Assembly (NCBI RefSeq): GCF_002019595.1
Contig: NZ_KV917369.1
Location: forward strand, 5,376,326-5,440,325
Length of the DNA stretch: 64,000 nt
DNA from: Priestia abyssalis
Lineage (GTDB): Bacteria > Bacillota > Bacilli > Bacillales > Bacillaceae_H
Direction of reading: 5' to 3'
Shown here in pieces: positions 17,018 to 24,977 of the stretch. Numbering within the stretch: position 1 is the first letter of the stretch; each line of letters begins with the position of its first letter. Below the pieces are notes generated by a model. It ran no database searches, was not told the origin of the DNA, and saw nothing but the letters and a program-made list of their open reading frames with translations. The translations under genes were made by a program, and so were the position numbers.

Positions 17018-19769
17018 TTTATTTTCAATGACTTTACATGCACACATAACGGAAGAGGGCTCCTTCTTTCTCTATTTCACCAATCACAAGAAGGATGCGA
17101 TCAGTGCAGACATGTGGAAGCAATCTGTCTTTCTTTGGCATGAACCTTCCTTTTATGGCACATTTCTTTCAGCCATAAAAAAAGATGGACAAGACGGTGT
17201 AATGCTCACTCCATCATGGGCCCTCTCCTTTTTCTGCCACTCAACGGATGACCATATCTTAGGCTATCACATGAGTACGGAAGCCCTCCTTTATAAAGAG
17301 AGTGCAAAGAAAATTTACGATATCATCCAGGAAGGCAGATTCGAACCTGATTTTTCCGCTTGGCAGGAAGGTGAAATGTCCTGGTCTGCTGAACGCCTTA
17401 CCCCTCTCGAACTGCGCTGGCTCTCGGGGGCCGTTAACGAGACCATTGAAACAGATGAAGAAACGAAAAAAGTTTGGGAACAGCTCATGGCTTCGTACCC
17501 GCTCTTAAAACCGTCTGGCAAGCCGCCGCACGTTTTCGACGAACAAGATTGGCTTGAAAAAATTGGGTTGAACGAGCGAAACACCCCGTTTTCATTCCTG
17601 CTCCGCCTGCAAGAACCAGAAGGAGACGGCGATTTTTGGCATTTGGACGTATTATTGCGAGATGAACGAACCTATGAACTTCTTTCTTTTCCAGACGCTT
17701 TCCCCGACGAATGGAAAGAATATGAGTCTTTTATCGACCGGCAGTTTCATATGATCCAAACACTTGTCCCTCCGTTATTTGATCGGAGAACGGGGCTGAA
17801 ATCGAGTCTATCGGAAGAAGAAGTCTGGAAGTTTCTCACAGACTGGAGCTTGACGCTGCTGGAGACGGGGTTCCATATTCAGCTCCCTTCATGGTGGCAA
17901 GCAGTGAAAGAAACCCAGCTTTCTCTGAAGGCGGCTCTAAATGATTCCAAATCTTACGAGCGTTCTGGTATCGTCGGATTGCAATCTTTAATGGATTTCA
18001 ATTGGAAGATTTCAACGGGTGGTGTCGACCTTTCGGAGGAGCAATTCAGCAGGCTTGTCGAGGAAAAGCGGAGGCTCATTCAAATTGATGGACAATGGAT
18101 TCAATTGGACCCCCTTTTTGTCAAACATGTTCAGCGTCTTATGACGAAAGCACAAAAAGCAGGTCTCCGCTTTTTTGATTTGCTTGAACAAGAGCTCGCC
18201 CAGGAGGAAAAAAACGTTCTCCTTCTGGAAGAAAAAGAAACGAAGCGGCCGTTTTCTTCTATTAAAATTGAAATAAATGAGACCTTCACCGCCCTGATCA
18301 AGCAGCTGACTGATTACACATCCCTGCCTAAAAGGAAAATCCCTCGTTCTTTTGCCGGGGAATTGCGTCCTTATCAACAGCAAGGTGTAGATTGGCTCCT
18401 CTTTTTACGCGAACTGGGCTTAGGTGGATGCTTGGCCGACGACATGGGACTTGGCAAAACCGTGCAGCTCCTTGCCTATATGTCTTATGTACATAAACAG
18501 GAGAATCCGAATGCATTTCTGATCGTTTGCCCAACCTCTGTTCTTGGGAACTGGCAAAAGGAAATCGAAAAATTCGCCCCTCACCTCCATGTCTATACCC
18601 ATTACGGGCCAAAGAGGCAGAGCGGCGAGGAATTTCTAACGGAAATCGAGAAAGCGGATATTGTACTTACGTCTTATAACATTTTATCCATGGATATCGA
18701 AGACCTCTCCATGCCCATGTGGGGAGCGGCCGTTTTGGACGAGGCTCAAAACATCAAGAATGCTCAAACGAAGCAATCGAGGGCGGCTCGCAAATTGAAA
18801 GCCAGCCAACACATCGCCTTGACTGGAACACCAATGGAAAATCGTTTAACGGAACTTTGGTCTTTATTCGATTTCATCAATCCGGGATATTTAGGAAGCC
18901 TAAACCGCTTTAAAACAAGATTTGTGGCACCGATTGAGAAGCAGCAAGATACAGGGAAAATCGAGAAGCTGCAAAAGCTTGTTCGTCCATTTATGCTTAG
19001 ACGCACTAAACAAGATCAGGAAGTGGCGCTCAATCTTCCGCCAAAACAAGAGCAAAAAGAGTATGTAAGCCTTACGGTGGAACAGGCTTCTTTATATGAA
19101 CAGCTGGTGAAAGATACATTTGCCGAACTGCAAAAACTGACAGGATTTGAACGCAAAGGGCGCATCCTGAAGCTGTTAACGAAGCTCAAACAGCTTTGCG
19201 ACCATCCTTCTCTTTATTTAAAAGAAAACCGGCCTACACGGACGCTGGAGCGCTCATTAAAGATGGAAAAACTGCTGGAGCTCGTAGAAAATGTTCGCAC
19301 GCAAAACGAAAGCTGCTTAATTTTCACTCAATATATTGAGATGGGACAAATGATGAAAGGGCTGCTGGAACAAACGCTCGGCGAGGATGTTCTTTTCTTA
19401 CATGGGGGATTGAACAAACAGACAAGGGATGACCTGATCTCAGCTTTTCAAGAGCAGAAGGCACATATCTTCATCCTTTCCCTTCACGCAGGCGGAACAG
19501 GATTGAATTTAACAGCAGCCAACCACGTCATCCATTTTGATAGATGGTGGAACCCGGCGGTGGAGAATCAGGCAACAGACCGGGCCTACAGATATGGGCA
19601 AACCCGTTTTGTCCATGTGCATAAACTCGTCACCCTCGGAACCATTGAGGAGAAAATCGATCAAATTATCGAAAGAAAATCCGCCTTAAATGAACAAATC
19701 ATTCAAAGCGAACAGTGGATTACAGAATTAACGGACAGAGAGCTGGAAGAGTTGTTTTCCTACCAATAA
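17010..19769 (+). CDS. ywqA: SNF2-family ATPase/helicase (YwqA-like)
   Basis: This 919-residue protein joins a bacterial SNF2-associated N-terminal half to a complete SWI2/SNF2 motor. Motif I is DDMGLGKT (about residue 476-483) and motif II is DEAQ (about 577-580). ALTGTPMENR is motif III, LFLHGGLNKQTR and LSLHAGGTGLNLT belong to the second RecA domain, and HFDRWWNPAVENQATDRAYR carries motif VI. Such proteins translocate on double-stranded DNA and in bacteria remodel protein-DNA or RNA polymerase complexes. The gene overlaps the SWIM gene and is followed by a strong hairpin. Confidence 0.9.
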   Translation: MIDLFSMTLHAHITEEGSFFLYFTNHKKDAISADMWKQSVFLWHEPSFYGTFLSAIKKDGQDGVMLTPSWALSFFCHSTDDHILGYHMSTEALLYKESAKKIYDIIQEGRFEPDFSAWQEGEMSWSAERLTPLELRWLSGAVNETIETDEETKKVWEQLMASYPLLKPSGKPPHVFDEQDWLEKIGLNERNTPFSFLLRLQEPEGDGDFWHLDVLLRDERTYELLSFPDAFPDEWKEYESFIDRQFHMIQTLVPPLFDRRTGLKSSLSEEEVWKFLTDWSLTLLETGFHIQLPSWWQAVKETQLSLKAALNDSKSYERSGIVGLQSLMDFNWKISTGGVDLSEEQFSRLVEEKRRLIQIDGQWIQLDPLFVKHVQRLMTKAQKAGLRFFDLLEQELAQEEKNVLLLEEKETKRPFSSIKIEINETFTALIKQLTDYTSLPKRKIPRSFAGELRPYQQQGVDWLLFLRELGLGGCLADDMGLGKTVQLLAYMSYVHKQENPNAFLIVCPTSVLGNWQKEIEKFAPHLHVYTHYGPKRQSGEEFLTEIEKADIVLTSYNILSMDIEDLSMPMWGAAVLDEAQNIKNAQTKQSRAARKLKASQHIALTGTPMENRLTELWSLFDFINPGYLGSLNRFKTRFVAPIEKQQDTGKIEKLQKLVRPFMLRRTKQDQEVALNLPPKQEQKEYVSLTVEQASLYEQLVKDTFAELQKLTGFERKGRILKLLTKLKQLCDHPSLYLKENRPTRTLERSLKMEKLLELVENVRTQNESCLIFTQYIEMGQMMKGLLEQTLGEDVLFLHGGLNKQTRDDLISAFQEQKAHIFILSLHAGGTGLNLTAANHVIHFDRWWNPAVENQATDRAYRYGQTRFVHVHKLVTLGTIEEKIDQIIERKSALNEQIIQSEQWITELTDRELEELFSYQ

Positions 19770-19804
19770 AGGAAGAAACATGAATGTTTCTTCCTTTATT
19801 GGTA
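19761..19804 (+). terminator. Hairpin overlapping the end of the SNF2 gene
   Basis: TACCAATAAAGGAAGAAACA (19761-19780) pairs with its complement ending GGTA at 19804 across a minimal loop. The SNF2 stop codon lies in the stem. U content follows in the 3' arm, so termination is likely. Confidence 0.65.
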
Positions 19805-19904
19805 ATGTCTAAAATCATTCTTTTACTCAGTCAAAAGTACCGAAAATCAGCATCATTGTTTAATAAAAACCAAATAATTCGAGTGAATAAACAAGGAGAA
19901 ATGC

Positions 19905-20012
19905 ATGAAGAAAGAGAATAAACAGATAGAGAGAAAGAATGAACAGCCAATAAAAAAGGATGAAAAGTGGGAAGAGCTTTACCGATTATTAAAAGAGAAG
20001 CTAAAAAAGTAA
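19905..20012 (+). CDS. Possible 35-residue charged small protein
   Basis: An ATG at 19905 follows AAGGAG by 6 bases and opens a 35-codon frame. The product is almost all charged: it begins MKKENKQIERKNEQP and ends in an amphipathic, Lys-rich helix (WEELYRLLKEKLKK). There is no signal or membrane segment. An ATG four bases upstream leads to a stop after six codons. I do not recognise the family. It stands alone between the SNF2 terminator and a palindromic repeat, and may be real because of its ribosome site. Confidence 0.4.
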   Translation: MKKENKQIERKNEQPIKKDEKWEELYRLLKEKLKK

Positions 20013-20056
20013 CGGATATATAAGTTTATATAAACTCATTCGATTGAGGAACATTC

Positions 20057-20150
20057 ACAAGCGGTTAGTTAGGCCACGTGAATTCGCCTTCAAAGGTTCA
20101 CCTAGGCGGATGGCGCCACCCCCGCAAGGGGGGGGGACAGCCGCTTTGGT
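20057..20150. repeat. Palindromic element with a nine-G tract
   Basis: AAGCGG near the left end pairs with CCGCTT near the right (20141-20146). Inside is CACCCCCGCAAG followed by nine G. It looks like a small interspersed palindrome rather than a gene. Confidence 0.5.
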
Positions 20151-20151
20151 C

Positions 20152-20196
20152 TAGAAAATTCAACATGGCCGTTCTTTGGCTATGTTGAATTTTCTA
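20152..20196. repeat. 19-bp hairpin upstream of the LysM hydrolase gene
   Basis: TAGAAAATTCAACATGGCC and GGCTATGTTGAATTTTCTA flank a 7-base loop, with one mismatched position. The next 130 bases are AT-rich and hold TATAAT at 20272-20277, a possible -10 without a clear -35. Confidence 0.55.
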
Positions 20197-20327
20197 AATC
20201 GATCGATTTACCCTTTACTTTTTTCCCAATCCCTATCATATTATATAGTATATGCCATTATTTTCTTTATATATAATGCTAGATTACTAGTTTTCACATA
20301 CAATAAACCTTTTACTGGAGGATTCTC

Positions 20328-21422
20328 ATGAAAAGGAAAATTCTTTCCGTATCTACTTTTGCGGCTATCGGCGGAGTGGCCTTATTCCAAACTCCTGCCC
20401 ATGCAGACTCGATTGAGGTAAAATCTGGAGATTCGTTATGGTCCCTTTCCAAAACATATAAAACCACTGTAGCGGAGCTTAAGAAAGCCAATAATTTAAA
20501 GAGTGACACGATTTACAAAGGTCAGAAACTAAAAATTCAGAATTTTAAAGAAACATCTTCTGTCCAATCTCTTTCCAAACCGACGATTTCTGACACCCAG
20601 CCACAAGCGCACACATATACCGTTCAAAGTGGGGATACATTATGGAAGGTATCCCAGAAGTTCAATATGGCGGTAACAGAGATTAAATCATTGAATTTAT
20701 TGCGCTCTGATAAAATTTATGTAGGACAAACCTTGAAGCTGACAGGACAAGCGGCCGAACAAAACACGACGCAGGAAAGCCCTGTTCAAAAACAACCCGA
20801 TGTTTCTTCTGTAAACAATCCCACTTCCATTGACAATGAAGCCGGCAGCGATACATATACGGTTCAATCGGGCGACACCGTCTGGAAGATCGCTCAGGAA
20901 TTCAATATGACAACTACCGAACTAAAAAATTTGAACTTATTGCGCTCAGATACGATTTATGTAAATCAAACATTAAAAATTAAAGGTACCTCTTCTACTT
21001 CTATAAACAAAGAAGAAAAAGAACCCAACATCGTTTCAGATCCGCCTTCAGAAAAAATGTCCATCAACACTACTCAGCTTCTGTTTGATGCAAAAGCAGT
21101 CATGGGAACTCCTTATAAATGGGGAGGCACTACGCCATCTGGATTTGACTGCAGCGGATTTATTTATTATGTACTTAACAAGCAAACACCAAGCAAACGT
21201 TTGAGTACAGCTGACTACTGGAGCCGTTCGACTGCCGTCAGCGAACCGGCAGTTGGGGATTTTGTCTTTTTCACCACCTATTCATCCGGGCCTTCTCACA
21301 TGGGAATCTACGTGGGAGATCGACAATTTATCCACGCGGGAAGCTCAACGGGCGTGACCATCTCGAGCATGGATAGCAGCTATTGGAAAGACCGTTATTT
21401 AGGCGCTAAACGACTTCAATAA
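20328..21422 (+). CDS. LysM / NlpC-P60 peptidoglycan D,L-endopeptidase (LytE/CwlS type)
   Basis: This 364-residue secreted wall hydrolase has a signal peptide (cleavage about AHA-D, residue 26/27), three LysM domains (about 29-70, 96-138 and 176-218) and a C-terminal NlpC/P60 domain (about 249-364). The domain cuts the D-Glu-mDap bond of stem peptides. Catalytic Cys275 (FDCSGF) and His324 (PSHMGIY) are present, with His336 as the likely third residue. LysM2 and LysM3 are much closer to each other than to LysM1, a recent duplication. A ribosome site TGGAGG precedes the ATG, and a terminator follows. It may act in cell separation or elongation. Which paralogue (LytE, LytF or CwlS) cannot be decided. 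Confidence 0.9.
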   Translation: MKRKILSVSTFAAIGGVALFQTPAHADSIEVKSGDSLWSLSKTYKTTVAELKKANNLKSDTIYKGQKLKIQNFKETSSVQSLSKPTISDTQPQAHTYTVQSGDTLWKVSQKFNMAVTEIKSLNLLRSDKIYVGQTLKLTGQAAEQNTTQESPVQKQPDVSSVNNPTSIDNEAGSDTYTVQSGDTVWKIAQEFNMTTTELKNLNLLRSDTIYVNQTLKIKGTSSTSINKEEKEPNIVSDPPSEKMSINTTQLLFDAKAVMGTPYKWGGTTPSGFDCSGFIYYVLNKQTPSKRLSTADYWSRSTAVSEPAVGDFVFFTTYSSGPSHMGIYVGDRQFIHAGSSTGVTISSMDSSYWKDRYLGAKRLQ

Positions 21423-21472
21423 CCAAGTAAACCTTTACTCATGAAGTGGAACCGCCCGTGGATACGGGACAA

Positions 21473-21508
21473 GGATGCGGAGCTTTTCGTTTGCCCGCGT
21501 CCTTTTTT
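21473..21508 (+). terminator. Intrinsic terminator of the LysM hydrolase gene
   Basis: GGATGCGG pairs with CCGCGTCC (one G-T pair) and is followed by six T. From 21509 to 21845 I see no gene or clear signal. Confidence 0.75.
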
Positions 21509-21845
21509 ATTCTCCAAATAACCCAATCAGCTTTCCCTCATCCAATTTCACTCCGGACAAAAAAAATAGCCCGATCGGCTTATGCCAACCGGACAATGAT
21601 ATGGGGGGATTGTGCGGAGATTGATTTTCTTTCTAAAAGAGTACTTGAAAAAGAAAAGGTCATCTTCCTTCTCTTCATGATGAAGGGACTTTTACAAGAT
21701 GTAAAGGTCAACAGGGGAAACAAAGAAAGTCGCTAGTTTTGATTGATTCACCTCCCTTCATTTCAGGTATGATACATATACGGTATCTTATAATATCCGA
21801 ACCGCTGCTTTGGGAGGATTCTATTTCCCGTTAGAAAAGAGCTAT

Positions 21846-22181
21846 TTATACATTGACAGAAATCAAATGACTTAAAAATTTAATCTGTTCAACTGCTACT
21901 TCTGTTACATAGATTTTTTGATTTTGTTCTTTTTCATAGCTTCTTGTCTGAATTCTGCCTTTAACTGCTACCATTGTCCCTTTTTGACAACGTTGTGCGG
22001 TACTTTCTGCATTCTTTCTCCATAGCGTCACCGTAATGAAATCCGATTGCACTTCACCATTTTGACTTCGGAAGTCTCGGGAAACAGCCATCGTGACAAA
22101 GCAATAAGGAACACCGTCTGCTGTATAACGCAAGTCTGGATTTTTTGTCAACCTGCCAACTAAAATCACTTGATTCAGCAT
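21846..22181 (-). CDS. ssbB: Single-stranded DNA-binding protein SsbB (YwpH)
   Basis: This 111-residue OB-fold protein starts MLNQVILVGRLTKNPDLRY, the classic SSB opening, and contains VTLWRKNAE and GRIQTRSYE. It ends soon after the OB fold and lacks the long Gly/Pro linker and acidic tail of SsbA, matching SsbB, the competence-associated paralogue. AAGGAG precedes the ATG at 22181. It is divergent from ywpF, as expected from the ywpF-ywpH neighbourhood of B. subtilis. The last residues (HLISVNV) differ from the usual SsbB tail, possibly from local drift. Confidence 0.88.
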   Translation of the reverse strand: MLNQVILVGRLTKNPDLRYTADGVPYCFVTMAVSRDFRSQNGEVQSDFITVTLWRKNAESTAQRCQKGTMVAVKGRIQTRSYEKEQNQKIYVTEVAVEQIKFLSHLISVNV

Positions 22182-22230
22182 TACTCGTCATCTCCTTACA
22201 TGAAAAGGAATGTTTATTTATGGAGCGTAT

Positions 22231-22260
22231 TTCAATCATTTACCATTATTGTGTTATAAT
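22231..22260 (+). promoter_or_regulatory. Probable sigma-A promoter of ywpF
   Basis: A consensus TATAAT (22255-22260) stands 18 bases after TTCAAT (22231-22236), 41 bases before the ATG. The -35 is only a partial match. Confidence 0.5.
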
Positions 22261-22301
22261 AGATGAGGAACGATAAATTTCGAGATAAATGGGGGGATTA
22301 G

Positions 22302-22745
22302 ATGAAAACCTTCAAACTTGTTGCACTGGAAATCAAACTGTCGAACTCTACGAATGAGGATTATCACTCTTTGGAGCTCATAGACGGGTTAATCATTAAC
22401 AAAGAAACTGAGGAAAACCGTTGGATAATCGAAGCATTACTTCCTAATGCATCTCTTCCCTATTTCGAAGAGATTTTTAAACAAAATGAGCCATTGAAGC
22501 TGCACGCAACCATTTCCAAAACAAGCAATGATCCGGCAAACTTTACTGCTAACATCATTAACATCACGACAATGGAACGTCAATTCAGCGTGCTGTTAGA
22601 GGGAATGTTGACAGGAAGAAGAATTCTTTCACCTGAAATGATTTTAAAAAATTTAATTGAACAAGGCTTAAGCGGGCATACTTTGCTGCAAGAATTCACC
22701 CACCGGTTACATGAAAAACGCAAAACACGTTCAGCCTTCAAATGA
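22302..22745 (+). CDS. ywpF: YwpF family protein
   Basis: This 147-residue protein has no signal peptide or membrane helix and begins MKTFKLVALEIKL. It looks like a small beta-rich N-terminal domain followed by a helical tail. It carries a strong ribosome site (GGGGGGATTAG before the ATG). Its position opposite ssbB matches ywpF in B. subtilis, whose function is unknown. The assignment rests on position and general resemblance. Confidence 0.7.
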   Translation: MKTFKLVALEIKLSNSTNEDYHSLELIDGLIINKETEENRWIIEALLPNASLPYFEEIFKQNEPLKLHATISKTSNDPANFTANIINITTMERQFSVLLEGMLTGRRILSPEMILKNLIEQGLSGHTLLQEFTHRLHEKRKTRSAFK

Positions 22746-22814
22746 TAACTCCAATGCATGGGCTTGTCCAACAGAACAATCGTTATATCTCATTGAATGG
22801 GAGAGGCTGCTTTC

Positions 22815-22973
22815 TCAAGGCCTTTCTATTTTTTTATTAAATGTCTGATATTGTTGAAGAGGATCGAACACACTAATTTGAATTTGTTTTCCTAGAATAA
22901 GGTGATCATAATTATAACGTTTCTCTCGCTCTTCAGCATCCCGAAGAATAGGTCTTTTTAAATAGTATTTCAT
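22815..22973 (-). CDS. Small basic protein, 52 residues, unknown
   Basis: The ATG at 22973 has AAGGAGG 10 bases upstream on the minus strand. The product starts MKYYLKRPILRDAEEREKRY and ends FNKKIERP. It is rich in Arg, Lys and Tyr, soluble, with no motif known to me. It converges on ywpF. The strong ribosome site and an AT-rich upstream region make it a credible gene. Confidence 0.55.
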   Translation of the reverse strand: MKYYLKRPILRDAEEREKRYNYDHLILGKQIQISVFDPLQQYQTFNKKIERP

Positions 22974-23460
22974 CGACTTTAGTCCTCCTTTTTCGTTGGT
23001 TCTCTTTTATCATAATACATTTCCCCTAAATTTCAATACTATTTTTGTAAAAATTATCCTTTTTATAAATATAACATTTGGACTTATTTACACCTAATAG
23101 CCATTACATAATTAAACAAATTACATCATTTTTCAACAGCAGCAATTATTCATTTCCCACTTAAAATCCAACATATTTTTCTATATTTAACTAAAATAAC
23201 TTTTTAATATTAATGCATTTTAAGTTATTTTCATTCATTTTATCCAAATTTTTTTTGTTGATTTTCCAATTCACAATCCTCTAATTTACAATTTATTTAC
23301 AAAAAATTCATAATAGAGAACTATATAATTAAATCGGCTATCTAGCACTGTTTTCTGTCGTTCTTTTTCTATCTTCTGAAATCAGACAGTCCGATGTAAC
23401 TGCCCCTTCTGAATGAATGTGAAAGACATAGCCCGATGAGGAGGAAAAGAGGGCGATACG
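22974..23460. other. AT-rich gene-free stretch
   Basis: Very AT-rich DNA (most extreme from 23020 to 23335) with no supported reading frame. One hairpin is visible: AAAATAACTT (23193-23202) with AAGTTATTTT (23222-23231). It may hold promoters, a small RNA or a protein-binding tract. Confidence 0.4.
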
Positions 23461-23508
23461 CAAACAAATAAAAAAACACAGGGGAACCTGCGTTTTTTTA
23501 TTTGTTTG
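23461..23508 (-). terminator. Intrinsic terminator of the 126-residue protein gene
   Basis: Arms CAAACAAATAAAAAAAC-CAGG and CCTG-GTTTTTTTATTTGTTTG differ at one position. The stem includes the last codons of the gene. Confidence 0.75.
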
Positions 23509-23878
23509 CCAATTTTTCAAGCCAATATTTCGCTTCTGCCTTGCTCGAATACGTGATGTCTTGTTTTCCCTTTTCTTCTAACAGGGCATTTAGTTGATTC
23601 ATTTGTTCGCTCGTTGGTTCTTCACTTAAAATTTTCTCGATCGTCTGATTAATCTTATCAGCTAACTCCTGATGAAATAGCGGATTCGCTTTCTCTTCCA
23701 TACTCAACCGTTCAAACCATGATGCATGATCTTCTATATATCTTCTCCAAGTGCGGATAAACTCTTCAATATTATATTTATCTTCGTCCCACTCAATGTC
23801 GCTCATGTATTGTTCAAATGCTTTTTGAATGGATCGCGTAATACTGATTTTTGTACCTTGTGGCAAGTTTTTAAACAT
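23498..23878 (-). CDS. Conserved-looking cytoplasmic protein, 126 residues, unknown
   Basis: The product begins MFKNLPQGTKISITRSIQKA and is acidic and mostly alpha-helical, with aromatic pairs (WRRYIEDHASWFERL) and an end like a small helical adaptor (AKYWLEKLANK). It has no signal peptide or enzyme motif. The ribosome site (GGGGGT, 13 bases before the ATG) is weaker than usual. It is monocistronic, with its own terminator. I do not recognise the family. It fills the position where B. subtilis has other ywp genes. Confidence 0.7.
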   Translation of the reverse strand: MFKNLPQGTKISITRSIQKAFEQYMSDIEWDEDKYNIEEFIRTWRRYIEDHASWFERLSMEEKANPLFHQELADKINQTIEKILSEEPTSEQMNQLNALLEEKGKQDITYSSKAEAKYWLEKLANK

Positions 23879-23995
23879 CGATGAAAAGTACCCCCAAACT
23901 ATGATCTGACTAATTTATAATTTTATCAGACTTTAAAGTGACTGTCATCTTTAGTGGAAAGATTCGGGAATTGGCGGCATTTAATTACCTAACCT

Positions 23996-24031
23996 AAAAA
24001 GCCGGTTCCTCAGTGACGGAACCGACCTTTT
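23996..24031 (-). terminator. Intrinsic terminator of the acidic lipoprotein gene
   Basis: CCGGTTCC and GGAACCG pair across an 8-base loop, flanked by AAAA and TTTT, immediately after the stop codon on the minus strand. Confidence 0.75.
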
Positions 24032-24034
24032 GCA

Positions 24035-24370
24035 TTACTCGTCTTTGTTGTCTGCATCATTAATATCTTGTGCGTCTTCTACTGCATCTTCAGGGTCTGG
24101 CTGCATATCGTTTTCATCGTCTTTATTTATCGTATCATTTTGATCAACACCAGGCGCCATATCATTTTCAGGTGTTACACCGCCATCATTGTCGTTGATA
24201 TCACCGTTGTTATCAACGTTTCCATTTGTTCCATTCATATCTTCATCCTGAGGTGCTTGCTCCACGTTTGGCTCTTCTTCTGGAGGGGGCTCCTGGTCTC
24301 CGTTACAGCCGGTGAGCATCATAGCGGATAAAACTGTACCTGTTAGTGCGAGAAACCATTTTTTATTCAT
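24035..24370 (-). CDS. Small highly acidic lipoprotein
   Basis: This 111-residue product starts MNKKWFLALTGTVLSAMM and has a lipobox LTGC, so it should be lipid-anchored outside the membrane. The mature part is almost wholly Asp, Glu, Asn, Gly and Pro with two Lys and no Arg or aromatic residue, a disordered polyanion. I start it at 24370, where AAGGGGAATGACC gives a ribosome site. Longer in-frame starts would bury the signal peptide. It is flanked by terminators on both sides. Cation binding or wall spacing is possible, but no function is known. Confidence 0.8.
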   Translation of the reverse strand: MNKKWFLALTGTVLSAMMLTGCNGDQEPPPEEEPNVEQAPQDEDMNGTNGNVDNNGDINDNDGGVTPENDMAPGVDQNDTINKDDENDMQPDPEDAVEDAQDINDADNKDE

Positions 24371-24460
24371 GGTCATTCCCCTTTCTAATTTTATACATGA
24401 CCTGTATCCTATAGTTCGGTCTTTGCTTATCTTTTCCGACAAAAGGGAAATTATGCACCA

Positions 24461-24508
24461 TTTCAAAATAAAGAAGCTGTTTTTTTAAACAGCTTCTTTA
24501 TTTTGAAA
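24461..24508 (-). terminator. Intrinsic terminator of the flhO-flhP-fabZ run
   Basis: A 22-bp perfect stem (TTTCAAAATAAAGAAGCTGT and two further T) closes on a TTTT loop, 7 bases after the fabZ stop codon. Confidence 0.8.
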
Positions 24509-24514
24509 TATATT

Positions 24515-24952
24515 CTATTCGGCTTTTTTCTCTCCAAGTGCAAACATGATTTCCGCTTCACACGCTATTTCTCCGTCTACAGTGGCCACGGCCTTTCCTT
24601 TTCCGATAGAACCGCGAACTCGTACCATTTCAACTTCTAATCGCAGTTGGTCACCAGGTTTGACTTGTCTTTTAAAGCGGCAGTTATCGATTCCTGTAAA
24701 GAATGCAAGACGGCCTCGATTCTCTTCTTTTTTCAGCATCGCGACTGCCCCAACCTGAGCAAGGGCTTCTACAATCAATACACCCGGCATAACAGGGTAG
24801 TCAGGAAAATGTCCATTGAAAAATTCCTCATTGGCTGATACATTTTTGATTCCGACAGCTGATTTACCTTCTTCTACTTCTAAAATACGGTCAACTAATA
24901 AAAAAGGATAGCGATGCGGAATAATTTCTTTAATTTCTTGAATATCCAACAT
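24515..24952 (-). CDS. fabZ: 3-hydroxyacyl-[acyl-carrier-protein] dehydratase
   Basis: This 145-residue hot-dog fold enzyme dehydrates 3-hydroxyacyl-ACP to trans-2-enoyl-ACP in fatty-acid elongation. The catalytic His48 ([11 protein letters not shown]) and Glu62 (VEALAQ) are present, and the start [17 protein letters not shown] is typical. AAGGAAGGGG precedes the ATG. It follows flhP by 25 bases, the same order as in B. subtilis (mbl-flhO-flhP-fabZ/ywpB). Confidence 0.95.
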   Translation of the reverse strand: MLDIQEIKEIIPHRYPFLLVDRILEVEEGKSAVGIKNVSANEEFFNGHFPDYPVMPGVLIVEALAQVGAVAMLKKEENRGRLAFFTGIDNCRFKRQVKPGDQLRLEVEMVRVRGSIGKGKAVATVDGEIACEAEIMFALGEKKAE

Positions 24953-24977
24953 AATTTATCATTCCCCTTCCTTAAGA

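Noticed and set aside
21446-21736. 96-codon frame after the LysM hydrolase
   Set aside because: It crosses the intrinsic terminator and has no family-like composition.
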